Shown here: piece after piece, positions 60,883 to 64,000 of the stretch
How the letters are laid out: the number at the start of each line of letters is the position of its first letter
Numbering within the stretch: position 1 is the stretch's first letter
Notes under the pieces: model-generated
The model's database searches: none
What the model saw: the letters and a program-made list of their open reading frames with translations, nothing else
Told to the model about the DNA's origin: nothing
Translations under genes and position numbers: made by a program
Source of the DNA: Sphingomonas ginsengisoli An et al. 2013
GTDB taxonomy: Bacteria > Pseudomonadota > Alphaproteobacteria > Sphingomonadales > Sphingomonadaceae
Length of the DNA: 64,000 nt
Direction: 5' to 3'
Assembly: GCF_009363895.1 (NCBI RefSeq)
Contig: NZ_CP045434.1
Span: 186,001-250,000, forward strand

Positions 60883-61605
60883 ATGCTAGATTTCCAACCG
60901 CTCGACCAATATCGGTCCAGCGCGCCCACCTATGCCGTCGGTCAGCACAGCGGCAGCACCGACGAGACGCGGTTGCGGCGGCGCCGGGTCACGCCGATCA
61001 GGCGCGAGCCACTGCCGCCCGGAACGCTGCGCAAAAGCGCGGTGGCGTCGGCGTTGCTGTTGTCGCCGGTGCTGCTGGTAATTGCCCACTGGATCGTCAT
61101 CGGCAGCACGAACGACGAATATGTCCATGGCGAGCCGTGGGCCCGGTTGTTCCTTGCGGGCACCGCTGCGATGGCGCTCAGCGTTGCGGACTTCCTTGCG
61201 ACCTCGCGGCGACTGGTCGGGGTGCGGACGCTGGTGCTGGCGGCGGCGCTTGTCGGGATGATCGGCTACGCCGTCGGCTACACCAGAGGCGCGCTGAGTG
61301 CCCACGCTCATGCCTCCGCGTCGCCGGCCGAGCGAGTCTTGGTGAGCTACGAGAATTGCGGCAAGAATTGTCGGCAGGCGGTCTACCAACGCGCCGACGG
61401 GACGTTGCTCAACGGGCTCGGCAAGCGCCCGGTGGCGGAGTACGCCCCGGCTTGCGCGCGGGTACAGACGCTCGTCGGCGAGCGGGGCTTCGGCTGGTTG
61501 CGTGTGCTCGAGCGCTCGCGGTCCCCAGAGCGCCATCAGCTGTTCTGGCCGGTGCGCGCGAGCGAGTGCTTCAGCGACATTCCGCTGTCGCAGCTGCCCC
61601 GCTGA
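60883..61605 (+). CDS. Membrane protein of unknown function
   Basis: The approximately 240-residue protein has a basic N-terminus (RRRRVTPIRREPLPPG), then three hydrophobic segments (SALLLSPVLLVIAHWIV, RLFLAGTAAMALSVADFLA, VRTLVLAAALVGMIGYAVG). A soluble domain with three or four cysteines follows (ENCGKNCRQAVYQRADGT, ACARVQTLVG, RASECFSDIPLS). The paired cysteines suggest an exported oxidised domain. No family is recognised. AGG precedes ATG 60883; a TTG seven codons upstream is possible. Confidence 0.65.
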   Translation: MLDFQPLDQYRSSAPTYAVGQHSGSTDETRLRRRRVTPIRREPLPPGTLRKSAVASALLLSPVLLVIAHWIVIGSTNDEYVHGEPWARLFLAGTAAMALSVADFLATSRRLVGVRTLVLAAALVGMIGYAVGYTRGALSAHAHASASPAERVLVSYENCGKNCRQAVYQRADGTLLNGLGKRPVAEYAPACARVQTLVGERGFGWLRVLERSRSPERHQLFWPVRASECFSDIPLSQLPR

Positions 61606-61653
61606 CCGCCGCGGCTTGCGGGTCGCTCGCCAGCCTGTAGAGCGGCGCGCGTC

Positions 61654-62787
61654 ATGTCTGCCCGCTTTGCCTTCACCATTTCCGCCACCGACGGCCGCGC
61701 GCGGACCGGGGCGATCGCCATGCGGCGGGGGACGATCCGCACGCCGGCGTTCATGCCGGTCGGGACCGCCGCGACGGTGAAGGCGATGCGGCCCGAAGAG
61801 GTGCGCGCGGCGGGGGCCGACATCATCCTCGGCAACACCTATCACCTGATGCTCCGCCCCGGGGCCGAGCGGGTCGCGCGGCTGGGCGGGCTGCACGCGT
61901 TCGGCGGGTGGGAGCGGCCCATCCTCACCGACAGCGGCGGCTATCAGGTGATGAGCCTGTCCGACCTGACCAAGGTCAGCGAGGAGGGGGTGAGCTTCAA
62001 GAGCCACCTCGACGGGACGCGGCATTTGCTCAGCCCCGAGCGCTCGATCGAGATACAGCGGCTGCTCGGTTCGGACATCGTGATGCAGTTCGACCAATTG
62101 GTCCCGACCACCGCGCCGGTGGCCGAGCAGCAGGCGGCGATGGAGCGCTCGATCCGCTGGGCGAAGCGGAGCCGCGAGGAGTTCGACCGCGGCGGTGAGC
62201 ATGCGGCAGGCGCGGCGCTGTTCGGGATCCAGCAGGGCGCGCTCGACGAGGGAATGCGGCGCGCCTCGGCCGAGGGGCTGCGGGAGATCGGCTTCGACGG
62301 CTATGCCGTCGGTGGGCTGGCGGTGGGCGAGGGGCAGGAGGCGATGCTCGCCTGCCTCGACTTCGCGCCCGAGCAATTACCAGTGGACCGTCCGCGCTAT
62401 TTGATGGGGGTCGGCAAGCCCGACGACATCGTCGAGGCGGTGCGGCGCGGGATCGACATGTTCGACTGCGTGCTGCCGACGCGCAGCGGGCGGACGGGGC
62501 AGGCGTTCACCGCCGACGGGCCGATCAACCTGCGTAATGCGCGCTTCGCCGAGGACCGCGAGCCGTTGGAGCCGGGGTGCCCGTGCCCAGCCTGCACCGG
62601 CTACAGCCGCGCTTATGTCCACCACCTCGTTCGCTCGGGCGAGATCCTCGGCGCGATGCTGATGACCCAGCACAACATCTGGTTCTACCAGCGGCTGATG
62701 CAGGCCTTACGCGAGGCGATCGGCGAGGGGCGGATGGCGGCACATTCGACTGCCTTCCTCGAGCGCTACCGCGCGCGGGGGCGATGA
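61654..62787 (+). CDS. tgt: Queuine tRNA-ribosyltransferase
   Basis: The 377-residue enzyme has [42 protein letters not shown] (catalytic Asp), [19 protein letters not shown] and the zinc site with [20 protein letters not shown]. It exchanges preQ1 for guanine at the wobble position of tRNAs with GUN anticodons. With queA it provides two steps of queuosine synthesis here. Its stop overlaps the start of an RNase H-like gene (ATGA). Confidence 0.96.
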   Translation: MSARFAFTISATDGRARTGAIAMRRGTIRTPAFMPVGTAATVKAMRPEEVRAAGADIILGNTYHLMLRPGAERVARLGGLHAFGGWERPILTDSGGYQVMSLSDLTKVSEEGVSFKSHLDGTRHLLSPERSIEIQRLLGSDIVMQFDQLVPTTAPVAEQQAAMERSIRWAKRSREEFDRGGEHAAGAALFGIQQGALDEGMRRASAEGLREIGFDGYAVGGLAVGEGQEAMLACLDFAPEQLPVDRPRYLMGVGKPDDIVEAVRRGIDMFDCVLPTRSGRTGQAFTADGPINLRNARFAEDREPLEPGCPCPACTGYSRAYVHHLVRSGEILGAMLMTQHNIWFYQRLMQALREAIGEGRMAAHSTAFLERYRARGR

Positions 62788-63176
62788 GGACTAAGCCGCT
62801 CAAGGTCTGGTTCGACGGCGGGTGCCGGCCGAACCCGGGGCGGATCGAGGTGGCGGTGGTCGCGCGCGGGGCGGTGACCTTTCTCGACGACCTCGGCGAG
62901 GGGGGCAGCGGCGATGCCGAGTGGCTGGCGCTGGGGGAGGCGCTGAAGGTCGCGCAGGGGTTGGGGGTGGCGAGCTTCGACCTGGTCGGGGACAGCCGGA
63001 GCGTGATCGAGCAGGCGAGCGGCGCCGCGCCGTGCCGCACCGCCGCCGCGCGGGCGCATCGGGCGCGGTTCTTGGCCGCCTGCGAGAAGCAGCCGCCGCG
63101 CCGGCTGCGCTGGACCCCGCGAGCGCAGAACCTCGCCGGCATCGCGCTCGACCGCCGGCGCAACGGGGCGGGCTGA
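62784..63176 (+). CDS. RNase H-like protein (possibly impaired)
   Basis: The 130-residue protein resembles RNase [22 protein letters not shown] (first Asp, D11), [16 protein letters not shown] (Glu) and [14 protein letters not shown] (third Asp). The last motif is [18 protein letters not shown] where RNase HI usually has N-x-x-A-D; the aspartate is replaced by glycine. The protein may thus have weak or altered nuclease activity. It overlaps the tgt stop by 4 bp, so it is coexpressed. Confidence 0.8.
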   Translation: MRTKPLKVWFDGGCRPNPGRIEVAVVARGAVTFLDDLGEGGSGDAEWLALGEALKVAQGLGVASFDLVGDSRSVIEQASGAAPCRTAAARAHRARFLAACEKQPPRRLRWTPRAQNLAGIALDRRRNGAG

Positions 63177-63180
63177 CCGG

Positions 63181-64000
63181 CTAGCGCGGCTGCTGCTGGG
63201 CCCAGGCGAAGGCGAAGATGTCGGACCATTCGTCGCGGCGGACGTCTTCGGTCGAGCCCATGCCGTGGCCGGCGCGGGTGTCGCTGCGCAGCCAGATCGG
63301 CGCGGTCGGCCATTTGGCCTGGGCGCGGGCGACGAACTTGGCGGTCATCCACGGGGCGACGCGCTTGTCGTTCATCCCGATCAGCATCATCGTCGGGGGC
63401 AGCGCGGCCGAGCGCGGGATCAGCTGATAGCCGTCCATCGCGACGAGGTCGGCATATTGGGCGGGAACCGCGGGGTCGCCCATCTCGACCATCTGGTTGG
63501 CGCCGTTCTCGGCCGCCGCGAGGCGCGAGGCGTTGACGATGCCGACCCGGGTGATCATCCCGCCGAACGCCTGCGGCTTGCGCAGCGCCGCCTCGGGGAC
63601 GAGCGTGCCCGCCATCGACGAGCCGATCGCCACCGGGCCCTGCCGCGGGGCGACGCGCTTGGCGGTGAGCGTCTCGGCGCAGGCGATGAGATCCTCCTGC
63701 CCACGCGGCTTGTTGCGGCCGCGGCCGGCCTCGTGCCAGGCGCGCCCGCGCTCGCCGCCGCCGCGCACGCCGCAATAGGCCATCGCGCCGCCGCGGGCGA
63801 TGAACGCCATGCCGTTGCGGTTGTAGAAGGGGGTCGAGGTGTCGATGCCATAGCCGCCATAGGCCTCGACCAGCGTCGGGATGCGGCCGGTCGAGCTCTT
63901 GAGGCGGGTGACGACCAGCGGGACCTTGGTGCCGTCGGCGCTGACCGCCTCGTAGCGGTCGACCGCGATGTTCGACGCGCCGCTCCACGCGCCCGATTCG
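63181..64000 (-). CDS. Prolyl oligopeptidase (S9A family), 5' end cut by window
   Basis: The visible about 272 residues form the catalytic domain: VEAYGGYGIDTSTPFYNRNG, GVRGGGERGRAWHEAGRGRN, catalytic Ser in AIGSSMAGTLV, Asp in GMNDKRVAPW and His in RAGHGMGSTEDVRRDEWSDI. Together these mark an S9A-type oligopeptidase. The usual GGSxGG box is GSSMAG here. The gene runs off the right edge, so leader and beta propeller are unseen. It converges with the RNase H-like gene. Confidence 0.9.
   Translation of the reverse strand, partial: ESGAWSGASNIAVDRYEAVSADGTKVPLVVTRLKSSTGRIPTLVEAYGGYGIDTSTPFYNRNGMAFIARGGAMAYCGVRGGGERGRAWHEAGRGRNKPRGQEDLIACAETLTAKRVAPRQGPVAIGSSMAGTLVPEAALRKPQAFGGMITRVGIVNASRLAAAENGANQMVEMGDPAVPAQYADLVAMDGYQLIPRSAALPPTMMLIGMNDKRVAPWMTAKFVARAQAKWPTAPIWLRSDTRAGHGMGSTEDVRRDEWSDIFAFAWAQQQPR

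Overview
The window reads as chromosomal DNA of a sphingomonad (Alphaproteobacteria, Sphingomonadales; near Sphingomonas or Sphingomicrobium). The basis is high GC, typical alphaproteobacterial genes (a TrcR-type DUF1013 regulator, DUF1192, PhaR, ClpA, a Tat operon), a CrtW/CrtX carotenoid pair, and many proteins of sphingomonad style. No rRNA, insertion sequence, CRISPR array or integrase was found. One tRNA is present, tRNA-Arg(CCG).

Layout. 1-6.5 kb is housekeeping: a PilZ-like tail, ychF, an iron/2-oxoglutarate oxygenase-like protein, a large membrane protein, pth, rplY and tatABC. 6.9-8.7 kb holds an outer-membrane barrel protein and a Crp/Fnr regulator. 8.9-19.5 kb is the most distinctive block. 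Two tandem exported ferritin-like proteins run, after only 20 bp, into a tightly overlapped type IV secretion operon (virB1-B2-B3-B4-B6-B9-B10-B11). That operon has no virB5, virB7, virB8 or virD4, ends at a strong terminator, and is followed by a DksA/TraR-type zinc-finger gene. A catalase-like haem protein and a hybrid histidine kinase follow (19.5-23.6 kb).

23.6-25.45 kb is a decayed accessory patch next to tRNA-Arg(CCG). All its small genes lie on the minus strand, co-directional with the tRNA. They include a frameshifted excisionase-like helix-turn-helix gene facing a perfect 16-bp palindrome, and two pieces that may derive from phage primase C-termini. 25.5-32.4 kb has a PhaC-like hydrolase divergent from phaR, a tiny 18-codon ORF with a near-complete anti-16S Shine-Dalgarno, an Ala/Lys-rich histone-like protein, and glmU-glmS. 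32.4-39.1 kb has a LysR regulator, a SodC lipoprotein, small exported proteins, a dienelactone hydrolase, a GST and an M28 peptidase. 39.3-48.2 kb has kup, a lipoprotein under an operator-type promoter, an S9 peptidase, a TupA-like ATP-grasp protein, an ArsR/SRPBCC pair with duplicated operators, and clpA. 48.3-53.5 kb has a quinone oxidoreductase, a GreA/B-type factor, a small merC/GDCCVxC mercury cassette bracketed by a dispersed repeat, an acyltransferase and a RES/Xre toxin-antitoxin pair. 53.6-64 kb has trcR, xseB-ispA-coaD, a cyclophilin, queA, crtX-crtW, a TauE-type exporter, tgt, an RNase H-like gene and a cut prolyl oligopeptidase.

Themes. Oxidative and metal stress recurs: two ferritin-like proteins, a catalase-like protein, SodC, MerC and a ketocarotenoid pathway. 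Queuosine genes queA and tgt lie within 5 kb of each other, separated by the carotenoid pair. xseB-ispA supply isoprenoid precursor and crtW/crtX act late in pigment synthesis. The best candidates for something undescribed are the VirB8-less secretion operon fused to the ferritin pair, the tiny structured ORF at 27.57 kb, and a 30-nt dispersed repeat with at least five clear copies.
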